Part shown: positions 27,295 through 36,617 of the stretch, piece after piece
Position numbering within the stretch: the first letter of the stretch is position 1
Layout of the letters: every line of letters begins with the position of its first letter
Source of the DNA: Lentzea cavernae
Lineage (GTDB): Bacteria > Actinomycetota > Actinomycetes > Mycobacteriales > Pseudonocardiaceae
Direction of reading: 5' to 3'
Assembly (NCBI RefSeq): GCF_014653695.1
Contig: NZ_BNAR01000016.1
Coordinates: 103,931 to 167,930 of the forward strand
Length of the DNA: 64,000 bases
Program-made: the position numbers and the translations under genes
The notes under the pieces: model-generated
The model's database searches: none
What the model saw: the letters and a program-made list of their open reading frames with translations, nothing else
What the model was told of the DNA's origin: nothing

Positions 27295-27977
27295 CCGCGA
27301 CGAGCCGGTGGTACTCCTACCCGCCGGCCGGAGGACCGGACGAACTCGCGGCAGCGGCACTGGTGGCCACCCTCCTCGAGGAGCCCGGTGCCGTCGCGCT
27401 GTGGGAGACCTGGTGCGAACCCGGCTCGGTGCCGCAGTACATCGCGGTCGTCACGGCACCGGACCCTGCCCCGGTGTCCGCTCGCCTCGTCCGCGCGGTG
27501 CACGGTCCAGACCCGCCCCGGGTCGAGGTGCTCGTGGACGGAGAACCGGTTCCCAGGCAGGCACAGCGGGCACTGGAGAGCGCGATCCTGCTGTGGTCGG
27601 CGGAACTCGTGCCCGCGTTCAGGTTCGCGGGAGTCGGTGACGGCATCGGAGCCGACGGGTTCCCGTTCTTCACGCCGGACCACCCCGTGGTGCCGGTGCA
27701 ACTGCGGCCCGCCGTGCTGGCGCACCTGCTGGCCGCGCCGATCGTGCTGGCCACCTCGGCGACGGACGCCGACGTGGTCGAACGCGAGCGCGGGCAGGTC
27801 GTTCCGCTGACCCTGCGCACGGACGGGGCGTGGATCTTCTCCGACGCGCTGGGCTACTACCTGCACCACTACGGACTGGCCCCGGAACGCGGCCTGCTCG
27901 ACCGCGTCGGCCGGGCGGGACCACCCGGCCGCGTCGCCGTGCACCAAGCCCTGCAAGTGCTGAGAGGAAGAGCGTGA
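27291..27977 (+). CDS. Hypothetical protein coupled to the giant effector gene
   Basis: A 228-residue soluble protein I do not recognise. It begins MTATSRWYSYPPAGGPDELA and has alternating strand/helix character, no signal peptide, no membrane segment and no obvious catalytic motif. The GTG start overlaps the giant's stop by four bases (GTGA), and the next gene overlaps its own stop in the same way. Strict coupling to a giant putative effector makes it a candidate immunity protein or dedicated chaperone; that is inference from position only. Confidence 0.75.
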   Translation: MTATSRWYSYPPAGGPDELAAAALVATLLEEPGAVALWETWCEPGSVPQYIAVVTAPDPAPVSARLVRAVHGPDPPRVEVLVDGEPVPRQAQRALESAILLWSAELVPAFRFAGVGDGIGADGFPFFTPDHPVVPVQLRPAVLAHLLAAPIVLATSATDADVVERERGQVVPLTLRTDGAWIFSDALGYYLHHYGLAPERGLLDRVGRAGPPGRVAVHQALQVLRGRA

Positions 27978-28489
27978 CGGAAGAGAACTGGTTGTTGCTG
28001 ATGGATCCGGGCTGGGAGCCGGAGGACGAGGGCGAACCGCCGCCGTTGCGGGCGGTCGTGGGGGTGTGGGCCGTCGAGGGGCAGGGAGCGATCGGGAAGT
28101 TCCAGGCAAACCCCGACTACGTCCCGTCGGACGGGAGTTCGCCGTCGGACCCGGTCGACGCGGCGCTGCGCCTGGTCCTGCGCGGTGAGCTGCCGATCGA
28201 GCAGGCGCGGGGTGTGCTGGCAGAGGTGCTCGTCGACGTCGCGATGAACGGGGACGGCAGGCCGTTGGTGGTGAGGTCTCCCGACGACGTGCCGTGCGTG
28301 GTCGTCTGCACCGGGCAGGTCCACCGCGACCGCACGGCCTCCCCGGACTGGTGGCGGACCGGCCTCGCCGGGCTGACCGGGCTCCTGGGCGAGTTCGACT
28401 GCCTGATCAACCCCGGTGGCCCGGCGGCGATCAGGCTCACCGGTGACTTCCTGCGCGAGGAAAGGCCAGAGGCCGCTGAACTGCGGTGA
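27974..28489 (+). CDS. Type VII secretion system-associated protein
   Basis: A 171-residue acidic protein. The opening LLLMDPGWEPEDEGEPPP, the VGVWAVEGQGAIGKFQANPDY segment and SPSDPVDAALRLVLRGEL match my recollection of a family annotated as type VII secretion system-associated in streptomycetes and relatives. No membrane segment. The GTG start overlaps the previous stop by four bases and is preceded by GAGAGGAAG. Its molecular role is not established; a cytosolic accessory or chaperone role would fit. It ends the ESX transcription unit. Confidence 0.75.
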   Translation: MTEENWLLLMDPGWEPEDEGEPPPLRAVVGVWAVEGQGAIGKFQANPDYVPSDGSSPSDPVDAALRLVLRGELPIEQARGVLAEVLVDVAMNGDGRPLVVRSPDDVPCVVVCTGQVHRDRTASPDWWRTGLAGLTGLLGEFDCLINPGGPAAIRLTGDFLREERPEAAELR

Positions 28490-28590
28490 CTCCCTTGCCG
28501 ACGCCATCGCGAAGTCCAATAGAGGCTTTGTGAAGTGGGTGTTCGCAAGCTTGTGGTGTGACCACTGGGAGCGCTCCCCGAGGAGGCGTG

Positions 28591-29235
28591 ATGGACGTCG
28601 TCGACGTGCTGGTGCACGGTGCCAACGAGGTCAGCCGCGCGGGTGCGGCGGCGATGCTCTCCTCGTCGAGCCGGCTGAGGCTGATGAGCGAGGACGACCT
28701 GGGGACCGGTCGCCCCGCCGTCGTGGTCCTGGTCGTCGACGGCATCGCCGAGGCCAAGTCGTTCGCCTACCTGCAGAACCTGCGGGCCCGTGGTGGCAGG
28801 TCCGCCGGACCGAGGTGCGTGCTCGTCACCCACCAGTTCCGCGCCGAGGCCGTGCTCCCCGCGGTGGAGAGCGGGATCGAGGCGGTCCTGTACCGCGCGG
28901 AGATCACCGAGGCCGCGCTGGTGTCGGCGGTGCTCGCGGTGAGCCGCGGGGCCGCCGTGCTGCCGCCGCACCTGCAGGGCGTCCTGCTCGCCCAGCTCTC
29001 CCAGTTGCGCTCCCAGGTGCTGGAGCCCGCCGGACTCACGCTGTCCGGGCTGGAGACGCGGGAGTGCGAGGTGCTGCGACTGATCGCGGAAGGCCTGCAG
29101 ACCGACGAGATCGCGGAACGCCTGACGTACTCGGAAGGCACCGTGAAGAACGTGCTCTACGGCGTGATGTCCCGGCTCGGCCTGCAGTCGCGGGCCCACG
29201 CGGTTGCCTACGCGATGCGTGCCGGCGTCATCTGA
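28591..29235 (+). CDS. LuxR-type regulator with degenerate receiver (copy 1 of 3)
   Basis: A 214-residue NarL/FixJ-like protein. The C-terminal HTH is clear (LSGLETRECEVLRLIAEGL, then EIAERL and SEGTVKNVLYGV, about 150-214). The N-terminal half has receiver-like strand spacing, but the acidic pair of ADDH is replaced by VHGA, the phospho-acceptor position in VVVLVV is not Asp, and the conserved Lys is Arg (VLYRAE). It is therefore unlikely to be phosphorylated and no kinase gene is nearby. AGGAGG precedes the ATG. Close paralogs lie at 29291 and 51764. Confidence 0.85.
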   Translation: MDVVDVLVHGANEVSRAGAAAMLSSSSRLRLMSEDDLGTGRPAVVVLVVDGIAEAKSFAYLQNLRARGGRSAGPRCVLVTHQFRAEAVLPAVESGIEAVLYRAEITEAALVSAVLAVSRGAAVLPPHLQGVLLAQLSQLRSQVLEPAGLTLSGLETRECEVLRLIAEGLQTDEIAERLTYSEGTVKNVLYGVMSRLGLQSRAHAVAYAMRAGVI

Positions 29236-29290
29236 CCGACGTTGCTGAGACCCGTCGCCACGAGCGGCGGGCGCGAGAGGAGTGAAAGCC

Positions 29291-29914
29291 GTGGAACCGG
29301 TCCGCGTTGCGGTGCTCGCAGTCGATTCGATCATGGAGGCCGGTCTCACCAGCTTTCTGCGCGGGCGGGAGGAGGTCACCGTCGTCGACCGCGCCGAGTT
29401 GTCCGGACGGGACGTGCTGGTCGTCCAGGCGAGCCACCTCACGCCGCGCCTGATCGGGCAGCTGAGGTCGGCGCCCGTGCTCGAAGCGGCGCCGAAGGTC
29501 CTGCTGGCGGACCAGTTCCAGGAGACCGACGTGCTGACCGCGGTCGAGTGCCGGGTCGCGTCGGTGCTCCTGCGGGCGCACACGACGAGCGACCAGCTCG
29601 TCGACTCCGTCGTCGCGGTGACGGGCGGCCGCGCGATGCTGCCCGCGGAGATGCTCGGCCAGTTGCTCGACAAGGTGCGCTGGTTGCAGCGCGAGGTCAT
29701 GGAACCCCGCGGTCTCGGCGCTGCCGGACTCACCGCGCGCGAGGTCGACGTCCTGCGCCTCATGGCGGAAGGGCGGGACACCGCGGAGATCGCCGACGAG
29801 CTCTGCTACTCCGTGCGCACCGTGAAGAACGTGATCTACGCGCTCACCACGCGCCTCAACCTCCGCAACCGGCCGCACGCGGTCGCCTACGCGATGCGTG
29901 CCGGCGTCATCTAG
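29291..29914 (+). CDS. LuxR-type regulator with degenerate receiver (copy 2 of 3)
   Basis: A 207-residue paralog of the preceding regulator; both end HAVAYAMRAGVI. The HTH covers about 142-207 (LTAREVDVLRLMAEGRDTAEI, SVRTVKNVIYAL). The receiver half lacks the acidic pair (LAVDS), the phospho-acceptor Asp (VLVVQAS) and the Lys (LLRAHT). I chose the GTG at 29291, 8 bases after AGGAG, over the GTG at 29282, which is too close to that ribosome site. The stop codon shares the palindrome CTAG with the stop of the convergent SARP gene. Confidence 0.85.
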   Translation: MEPVRVAVLAVDSIMEAGLTSFLRGREEVTVVDRAELSGRDVLVVQASHLTPRLIGQLRSAPVLEAAPKVLLADQFQETDVLTAVECRVASVLLRAHTTSDQLVDSVVAVTGGRAMLPAEMLGQLLDKVRWLQREVMEPRGLGAAGLTAREVDVLRLMAEGRDTAEIADELCYSVRTVKNVIYALTTRLNLRNRPHAVAYAMRAGVI

Positions 29915-32900
29915 GAGACCTGGTCGCGAGTCAGCGCGCCGGCGGCCACGCGTGCCTCGCGAACGCGGCGAGTGGACGGCTTGAGGCCGAACCGGCTCAT
30001 GTGCAGCTCGAACCGCTCGCGGTCGAACAACGAGCCGAGCCGGTCGAGGATGCCCGCCGCCTCGTCGAGACACGCCTGGGCCTCGATCCGCCGGTCGGTG
30101 CCCGCCAGCAGCCGGCCCGCGTCGGCCAGCGAGGCGCTGAGCTCCACGGCCCGGCCGAGGCGCCGGAACCGCGCGGCCGCCTCCAGGATCGGCTCGGGGT
30201 CACCGTGCACGATGCCCCGGCACCACAACAGGGCGTTGGCGGCGCGGGCGGGGAGCTTCTCCTTGCGCGCCTCCATCTCGCAGGCCGCCAGCGCCTCGGC
30301 GGCGACCACGGCGTTGCCGTTCACCAGCGCCATCCGGGCCAGCGCCGGGAACCACTGGTGGTTGACCGTCAGCTTCGCCGTGCTGGTGTCGAGCATGGGT
30401 GCGGCCAGGCTCAGCGCGCTCTCCACGTCCTCGTGGTGGTGGGCGCGGAGCATGCACTTGGCCATCAACAGGAAGTCGCACCCGTCAGGCCGGGGCGCGC
30501 CGCCGTCGAACCGGGTGCGGGCCCGGGCGAGCAGGCGCTCCGCCTCGTCCCCGTTGCCGCGGAACTGGTTGATCATCGCGGCCACGCCGTAGATGCGCTT
30601 CAGCAGCGGTTCGGTGGGCAGCACGCTGCTGCTGGCCAGACCGGGACTGCTCTCCGCCACCGCGTCGAGCGTCGCGAGCGCGGCGTCCCAGTCACCGGAC
30701 CAGAAGCCCTGGACGGCTGTGGCGCTCTGGAGGGCGAGCGGCACCGGGCCGCGGCCGTGGGTGCTCCGCGCGGCGCGCAGCGTCTCGCCCGCCTCAGCCG
30801 GACGGTCGAGGTTCTGCAGCGTGAACACCTTGTTGGCGATCAGGCCGTGCAGCAGGTCGGTGTGCTCGTCCTGACCGCGCAAGGTCTCGATGGCGCGGTC
30901 GACGTGGCGCAGCGCGGACTCGTGGTCTCGCCGCACGGAGTCGATGAGCCACCGCGCCTGCAGCGTGGCGGCGATCGGGTACGGCTCACCCGAGGCGATC
31001 GCGGTCCGGCTGGCCTGCGCGGCCCGCTCGGCGGCGAGGTCGAAGTCCGTCACGCCGTCGGACCTGATGGTGGCCCGCAACGTCGTCATCCGCTGCCGCC
31101 AGAAGCGGGGGACGTCGGGACCGTCGTTGCGCTCCAGCACCTCGAGGGCCTCGGCCGACGCACCACGGCGGTGCAGCATCGCGGCCGTGATGTGGCGCAT
31201 CTCGGCCCTGCGCGCCGGGTCGTCCGTCGTCGCCACGGCCTCGCGGGCCAGCGCCTCCGGCTCCCGGCCGAGCCGGTAGAGCAGCAGGATGTGGGTGTGC
31301 AGCAGGTCTTCGTGGCACGAACGCGGGACCGGACAGCTGTCGAGCACCCGCTCCACCAGCTCGACCGCCACGAGCGGCGCCCTGTTCGCCAGCTCCTCGC
31401 GGTGCTCGGTGACCCAGGAGATCGTCCACTCGTCGTCGTGGCCGGGCGCCAGGAGGAGCTGCTGGGCGATCTGCTCCACCCGGCCGTCGGTGTCGGCGAC
31501 CACCCTGGCGGCACGCAGGTGCAGCGCGAGCCGGTCCGCGGGGGAGAGCTCGCCGTAGAGCGTCGTCTGGAGCATCGGGTGCCGGAAGGCCAGCTCCTGC
31601 CCGGCTTCGACGACCACGCGCGCGGTGATCGCGTTCTCGAACGACGGCAGGAGCAGGGAGACGGGTTCCCCCGCCACGGCCGCGGCCTGGGCCACCCCGA
31701 ACTGGGGCCCCAGCACCGAAGCGCGGCGCAGCACCTCGCGCGTGCGCCCGTCGAGCATGTCCAGCGTGCGGGTCACCGCCCCGGTCAGCGACTCCGGCGG
31801 TTCGTACGGCGCGTCGTGCTGGAGGTCCACGACGTCCCCGGTGAACGTCAGCACGCCGTCACCGGCCAGTGCGCCGAGAACCTCCCGCAGGTACATGGGG
31901 TTGCCGGCCGACCGGCCCACCAGTGCTCGCAGCGCCGGCCCCGGGGTGCCCTGGACGAAGTCCTCGACGATGGACATCACGTCCACTTCGGACAGAGGTG
32001 CCAGTTCGAGCACCTCGTGACCGTGCAGCTGCACCGTGCGGCGCAGCTGTGCCAGTTCGGCGCGCCGCGGTCCCATCCTGGTCGCCGCCACGAGCAGCAG
32101 CGGCACGCGGCGCGCGGCCGCGGCCAGCTGGCGCCACACCTCCAGGGTCGCGTCGTCGGCCCACTGCAGGTCGTCGACGACCAGCACCAGCGGCGCCTGC
32201 GCGCAGAGCTTCGTGACGTGGGCCAGCACGACGTCCGTCGTGGCGGGGTTGTCGGCGGCGCTGAGACCGAGGGCGTCCATGAGCACCTGGAGGGGGAAGC
32301 GCCGGCCGAGCTCCGCCGCGGCGGCCCACGCGACGTGGCACCCCTGCTCGGCGGCGTCGCGCAGCGCGGTCGTGAGCAGCGAGGTCTTGCCGATGCCCGG
32401 CTCGCCTTCGAGCCAGAGCCCCCTGCCCCGGCCCGCCACGACGTCGTCGAGCAGCTGCCGGACCGCCTCGACCTCGTGCGCCCGCCCGCGGCTCGTCTCC
32501 GCGGGGTCGGCGAACGCCCTCGCGACCTGTCCCGGCAGCACCGAGAGCAGGGGCCGGCGCGGTTGCCGGGCCTGCCCGCCGTCGCCGAGGACCTGCTGGT
32601 GGACGGCGCGCAGCTCGGGGCCGGGGGCGACGCCCAGTTCGGTGCGCAGGATGCCGCTGACCTGGCGGTAGGCGTCCAGCGCCTCGGTGGTGCGGCCACC
32701 GGCGTGCAGCGCACTCATCAGCGAATGCCACAGGCCTTCCCGCAGCGGGTGCTCGCGGACCAGCACGATCAGTTCCGGGACGAGGTCCTCGTGCGAGCCG
32801 AGCGCGAGCAGGGCGGCGGCCCGCGCCTCGACCACCGCCAGCCGGGCGCTGGTGAGCCGGACCCGCAACGCCTCGGCCCACGGCCCGGGGATGCCGGACA

Positions 32901-33330
32901 GGGCGTCACCGCGCCAGAGTTCCAGGGCGGCGTCCCACGCCTCGACGGCGGCGCGCAGATCGCCTCCGGCGCGTGCCTTCTCGCCCTGCTCCCGCAGCTG
33001 GTCGAAGACCTGCGTGTCGAGCCGGCGCAGGACGAGCCGGTAGCCGAGCCCGTCGGAGACCAGCGGACCGCCGGTGGACCGGCGGGTGCGCTCGGGGTCG
33101 AGGACGCGGCGCAGGCCGGAGACGTAGGTGTGGACGCTGCCGTCGGCGCTGGCGGGCGCGGACTCGCCCCACACGGCCCTGATCAGTTCGCCGCGCGACA
33201 TCGGCCTGGCGGACGGCCAGGTGGCCAGCGCCGCGAACACCGCGCGCTGCCGGGCGGGCCCGAGGGTCACCTCGTCGCCGTCCAGGCGGGCCCGCAACGG
33301 GCCGAGCACGTCCACTTCCAGCGTCTTCAC
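29911..33330 (-). CDS. SARP-type regulator with AAA ATPase and TPR-like region
   Basis: A 1139-residue AfsR/SARP-type activator. An OmpR-like winged helix (about 1-95, MKTLEVDVLGPLRARLDG) is followed by a bacterial transcriptional activation domain (about 100-245). The ATPase domain has the P-loop GEPGIGKTS near 312 and Walker B LVLVVDDLQWAD. A long Ala/Leu/Arg-rich helical region of TPR type completes the chain. The ATPase/TPR part is thought to gate activation by a ligand or partner. The GTG start overlaps the upstream SARP stop by four bases (GTGA), so the two SARPs are co-translated. Targets are unknown; the ESX and giant genes on either side are candidates. Confidence 0.9.
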   Translation of the reverse strand: MKTLEVDVLGPLRARLDGDEVTLGPARQRAVFAALATWPSARPMSRGELIRAVWGESAPASADGSVHTYVSGLRRVLDPERTRRSTGGPLVSDGLGYRLVLRRLDTQVFDQLREQGEKARAGGDLRAAVEAWDAALELWRGDALSGIPGPWAEALRVRLTSARLAVVEARAAALLALGSHEDLVPELIVLVREHPLREGLWHSLMSALHAGGRTTEALDAYRQVSGILRTELGVAPGPELRAVHQQVLGDGGQARQPRRPLLSVLPGQVARAFADPAETSRGRAHEVEAVRQLLDDVVAGRGRGLWLEGEPGIGKTSLLTTALRDAAEQGCHVAWAAAAELGRRFPLQVLMDALGLSAADNPATTDVVLAHVTKLCAQAPLVLVVDDLQWADDATLEVWRQLAAAARRVPLLLVAATRMGPRRAELAQLRRTVQLHGHEVLELAPLSEVDVMSIVEDFVQGTPGPALRALVGRSAGNPMYLREVLGALAGDGVLTFTGDVVDLQHDAPYEPPESLTGAVTRTLDMLDGRTREVLRRASVLGPQFGVAQAAAVAGEPVSLLLPSFENAITARVVVEAGQELAFRHPMLQTTLYGELSPADRLALHLRAARVVADTDGRVEQIAQQLLLAPGHDDEWTISWVTEHREELANRAPLVAVELVERVLDSCPVPRSCHEDLLHTHILLLYRLGREPEALAREAVATTDDPARRAEMRHITAAMLHRRGASAEALEVLERNDGPDVPRFWRQRMTTLRATIRSDGVTDFDLAAERAAQASRTAIASGEPYPIAATLQARWLIDSVRRDHESALRHVDRAIETLRGQDEHTDLLHGLIANKVFTLQNLDRPAEAGETLRAARSTHGRGPVPLALQSATAVQGFWSGDWDAALATLDAVAESSPGLASSSVLPTEPLLKRIYGVAAMINQFRGNGDEAERLLARARTRFDGGAPRPDGCDFLLMAKCMLRAHHHEDVESALSLAAPMLDTSTAKLTVNHQWFPALARMALVNGNAVVAAEALAACEMEARKEKLPARAANALLWCRGIVHGDPEPILEAAARFRRLGRAVELSASLADAGRLLAGTDRRIEAQACLDEAAGILDRLGSLFDRERFELHMSRFGLKPSTRRVREARVAAGALTRDQVS

Positions 33331-36329
33331 CGCTCACCTGCCCGTTTCGTTCGCGCTGCGGCCCGGCGGACGTCCCAGTGGGCGCCGAGCTCCTGGTAGC
33401 GGGCGACGGCGGTGCGCAACGCGGACGTCGCCTCGACCAGCAGGCCGTTGCGCGCGAAGAGCACCGCGGCGTCCTCGGTGGCCTCGGCCGCGTCGAGCTC
33501 GTCGCCGTTCTCCCCGGCCATCGCGGCGGCGGCCAGCGCGACCAGGGGGTCGTGGTCGAGCAGGGCCCGGCACCGCAGGGCCGCGACCGCCTGGTCCGGT
33601 GCCCGTTCGCAGCGCAACGTCGCGTACTTGGCCTGGTCGTGCTCACCGAGGTCGACGGCGAGCCGGACCAGGGACGGCATCAGCCGGTGCGCCAGCGGCG
33701 TGGGGCGCCGCGTCAGCGCGGTGAGGACCTCCAGCGCGTGCCGGTGGTGGCCGAGCTGTTCCGCCATCGTCGCCCGCGCGGCGACCACGAACTCGCCACC
33801 CTCCGCCTCCGCGTCCTCGTCGAGGCCTCCCTGCCAGGCGGCCCTCAGGTGCGTGCCGGCGTCCACTGACCGGTCCCGGCGGGCCGTCACCAGTGCCAGC
33901 GCGCCGCTGAGCCGCCGGGCGGGCGTGGGGTGGCCGAGCGCCATCGTCGCCATGGCCGGGCCGTCGTCCAGCACCCGGCTCAGCTCCGAGATCAGCTCGT
34001 CCCACCGCCCTGCCAGGTACCGGGCTTCGACGCGGTCCTCCACGCACTGGCTCCGTCGTGCACCGGCCTGGCAGCGGGCCTGGGAGGCCAGCGCGACGTG
34101 GAGGTGGCGCCAGACCGCGGGGATCAGCGGATCGGCGAGCGCGTCCGCGGTGTCCGCCGGCACTCGCGCGCGATCGCCGCGCCGGTGGTGCGAGACGGCC
34201 ATGAGCCAGCGCATCTCGGCACGCACGGCGGGGTCCTCGGACTGGCCTGCCGGCCTGCCCGCCGTGCCGCCCATCTCGCTGCCGAGCCAGTGCTTGAGCC
34301 TGGCCAGCACCACGGTGTGCCGGTCGCGGTGCGGGCCGGCGGTTCCGCTGGCCAGCGCGGCCCAGAGGAGCCTCAGCGCCGAGTACGGCTCCCGCGCGGC
34401 CAGGTCGGCCGCCGACCGCGTCAGCCACTCGTGCACCCAGCGGTCCGGCGGCACCGGCCCGGCGAGCAGCTGGGCGGCGACCCGCTCGACCGGCGCCCGG
34501 CCGGAGTCGAGCGCCTCGGCCAGCTCGCGGTGCATCGCGATCCTGATCGACCGGGAGAACCGGGCGAGGAGGGACTCCTGGACCGCCGGATGCCGGAACG
34601 CCAGCCCGCGCGGTGCCGTGACCAGCAGTCCCGCCGACAGCAGTTCCTCGATCGCGGCCTCCATCCCACCCGCGCCGCCCGCCGCGATCGCCAGCTCGCT
34701 CAGGGCGAACGTGCCGCCGAGCAACGCCGCGCGGCGCAGGACCTCCAGGGAGCCCGGGGCCAGGAAGCCGAGGCTGTGCGCGATGGCGGTGACGGCACAC
34801 TCCGGGAGGTCGACCGGCAGCGGTCCCGCCAGGTGGACCGGGGGCTCGGCCGCGGCGGCACCGGCCACGACCTCGAGCAGGTAGCGGGGATTGCCCGCCG
34901 CACGCGGCACGAGGTCGAGGAGCGTGACGTCGATGGCTCCGGCGAGGCGTTCCGCCAGGCCGAACGCCTGATCGGACGGCAGCGGCGCCACCGTGAGCAC
35001 CGTCGCCGCGCAGGCGAGGCGGGCCAGCTCCGGCGCGCGGTGTCCGGGCACCTGACGGCAGGCACCGGTGAGCAGCAGGGGAAGCCGGTGCGTGAGCGCT
35101 GCCAGCCGCTCCCAGGCGCGCAGGCTCAGCGGGTCGGCCCACTGCAGGTCGTCGGTCACGAGGACGAGCGGCCCCGCGGCGCACACCTGCTCGACGAACG
35201 ACTCGACCTCGCCGAGCAGGCCCTCGACCGCGTCCGGCGACGCGGGGTCCACCGCGCGGGCGGCCTCGGCGAGCCGGAGGTGACGCTCGGCCATCGTCCC
35301 CGCCACCGGGGCGAGCGCGTCGAGGACCACCTGCAGCGGCGTCGTCCCCGCCGGTCCGTCCACGGCGGCCGCGGCGATCCGGTGGTCCGCACCGCTCAAC
35401 CCCACCGCCAGCAGCGCGGTCTTGCCGATCCCCGGCTCGCCCTCGACCAGCACCGCCTCCCCGGCCCGGCCCAGCCGCGCCACCGCGGCGCGCAGCACGG
35501 CCAGTTCGTCCTCACGCCCGACGAAGACCTCCGGCGGTTGCAGCGCCAGGGTCCGCGCCGCGGCCTGCGCGGCCGGCAGCAACGCCGGGTCGTTCGCGGC
35601 GATCTGGTCACGCAGCGCGCACAGACCGGGACCCGGTTCGGTGCCGAAGTCCTCGATCGAGGCGGTTCGCAGCTCCTCGAACAGCCGCAGGGCCTCCTCG
35701 CGCCGCCCGCAGCGGTGCAACGCCAGCAGCAGGATGCTCTGCAGGCCTTCGTGGCCGGGATGACCGGCGGCCACGGGGGACAGCTCGGAGACCGCCAGCG
35801 CGGCCTCGCCCGTCTCCAGCAGGAGACGGGCCCGCCGTTCGACGAGGTCGAGGCGGAGTTCCCGCAGGCGGTCGCGGTGGGCGGCGACGAAGGGGCCCGG
35901 CAGACCGGCCAGGGGTTCCTCGGCGGCCAGTTCCAGGGCGGAGGCGTACGCGGCGAGCGCTCCGGCGCGGTCGTGGTCGCGTTCGCGGCGGCGGCCCGTC
36001 TCGCGGAGCTCCTCGAACCGGAAGACGTCGACGGCGTCCGGACCAAGTCGCAGGCAGTAGCCGGAGCCCTCGGACACCAGAACCGTGGGAGCGCTCTCAC
36101 TCTCGAGCGCGGCACGCAGGGACGACACGAAGGTGTAGACGCTGCCGCTCGCGCTGCTCGGAGGCTTCTCGCCCCACAGCGCGTCGATCAGCTCGGTGCG
36201 GGTGACGACCTGGTTCGCCTGCAGCGCGAGCACCGCGAGCAGGGCGCGGCGCTGGGCGGACCCGAGTTCGACCTCGTCGCCGCCGATCCGGGCCCGCACC
36301 GAGCCGAACAGGTCGAGCCTCAGCCCCAT
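33327..36329 (-). CDS. Second SARP-type regulator with AAA ATPase
   Basis: A 1000-residue paralog of the downstream gene product. Winged helix at about 1-95 (MGLRLDLFGSVRARIGGDEV, LIDALWGEKPPSSASGSVYT) and an activation domain to about 245. P-loop GEPGIGKTA lies near 298 and Walker B LVLVTDDLQWAD downstream, followed by TPR-like helices. I placed the start at the ATG at 36329 because the protein then begins exactly where SARPs do; a 49-residue upstream extension has no family counterpart. The gene is first of a two-gene minus-strand operon and diverges from the LuxR gene at 36618 across 288 bases. Confidence 0.88.
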   Translation of the reverse strand: MGLRLDLFGSVRARIGGDEVELGSAQRRALLAVLALQANQVVTRTELIDALWGEKPPSSASGSVYTFVSSLRAALESESAPTVLVSEGSGYCLRLGPDAVDVFRFEELRETGRRRERDHDRAGALAAYASALELAAEEPLAGLPGPFVAAHRDRLRELRLDLVERRARLLLETGEAALAVSELSPVAAGHPGHEGLQSILLLALHRCGRREEALRLFEELRTASIEDFGTEPGPGLCALRDQIAANDPALLPAAQAAARTLALQPPEVFVGREDELAVLRAAVARLGRAGEAVLVEGEPGIGKTALLAVGLSGADHRIAAAAVDGPAGTTPLQVVLDALAPVAGTMAERHLRLAEAARAVDPASPDAVEGLLGEVESFVEQVCAAGPLVLVTDDLQWADPLSLRAWERLAALTHRLPLLLTGACRQVPGHRAPELARLACAATVLTVAPLPSDQAFGLAERLAGAIDVTLLDLVPRAAGNPRYLLEVVAGAAAAEPPVHLAGPLPVDLPECAVTAIAHSLGFLAPGSLEVLRRAALLGGTFALSELAIAAGGAGGMEAAIEELLSAGLLVTAPRGLAFRHPAVQESLLARFSRSIRIAMHRELAEALDSGRAPVERVAAQLLAGPVPPDRWVHEWLTRSAADLAAREPYSALRLLWAALASGTAGPHRDRHTVVLARLKHWLGSEMGGTAGRPAGQSEDPAVRAEMRWLMAVSHHRRGDRARVPADTADALADPLIPAVWRHLHVALASQARCQAGARRSQCVEDRVEARYLAGRWDELISELSRVLDDGPAMATMALGHPTPARRLSGALALVTARRDRSVDAGTHLRAAWQGGLDEDAEAEGGEFVVAARATMAEQLGHHRHALEVLTALTRRPTPLAHRLMPSLVRLAVDLGEHDQAKYATLRCERAPDQAVAALRCRALLDHDPLVALAAAAMAGENGDELDAAEATEDAAVLFARNGLLVEATSALRTAVARYQELGAHWDVRRAAARTKRAGER

Positions 36330-36511
36330 CACGCCCTCGCCGCCACATCGCGCCTCAACGCTCCGCCGGAAGCGGAACCACCCCGTCTCCCAACGATCGT
36401 GCTCGCGCCGGGGTGCGTTAGTGGAACGGAAGCCGAAAGACTGCGGGCGATCCACAGTGAGCACCGGCACAGTCACTCACCGTTCGCGCGAAAGATCACT
36501 GTCTTGTGTGA

Positions 36512-36540
36512 TTGACGAGAATCGTTCGGCTATCTAATTT
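36512..36540 (+). promoter_or_regulatory. Candidate sigma70-type promoter for the TPR-LuxR pair
   Basis: TTGACG (36512-36517), a 17-base spacer, then TAATTT (36535-36540). This fits the housekeeping consensus in spacing and is unusually good for this GC-rich DNA. The predicted transcript would start near 36547, about 70 bases before the LuxR gene at 36618. Confidence 0.6.
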
Positions 36541-36617
36541 GGCGGCATTAGTCGGGGCGTGGTCAGCTGACTTCGGCACGTGACCGCTTCCGGGCCGAGA
36601 CGCCCCGTCGACAATGG

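Noticed and set aside
29242..33399. Long open frame on the plus strand opposite the SARP gene (about 1385 codons)
   Set aside because: It is antisense to a clear SARP-ATPase gene; the product is Arg/His/Gln/Gly-rich without any domain, as expected of a shadow frame in high-GC DNA.
33930..36515. Long plus-strand open frame opposite the second SARP gene
   Set aside because: Antisense shadow; Gln/Arg/Gly-rich product without domains.
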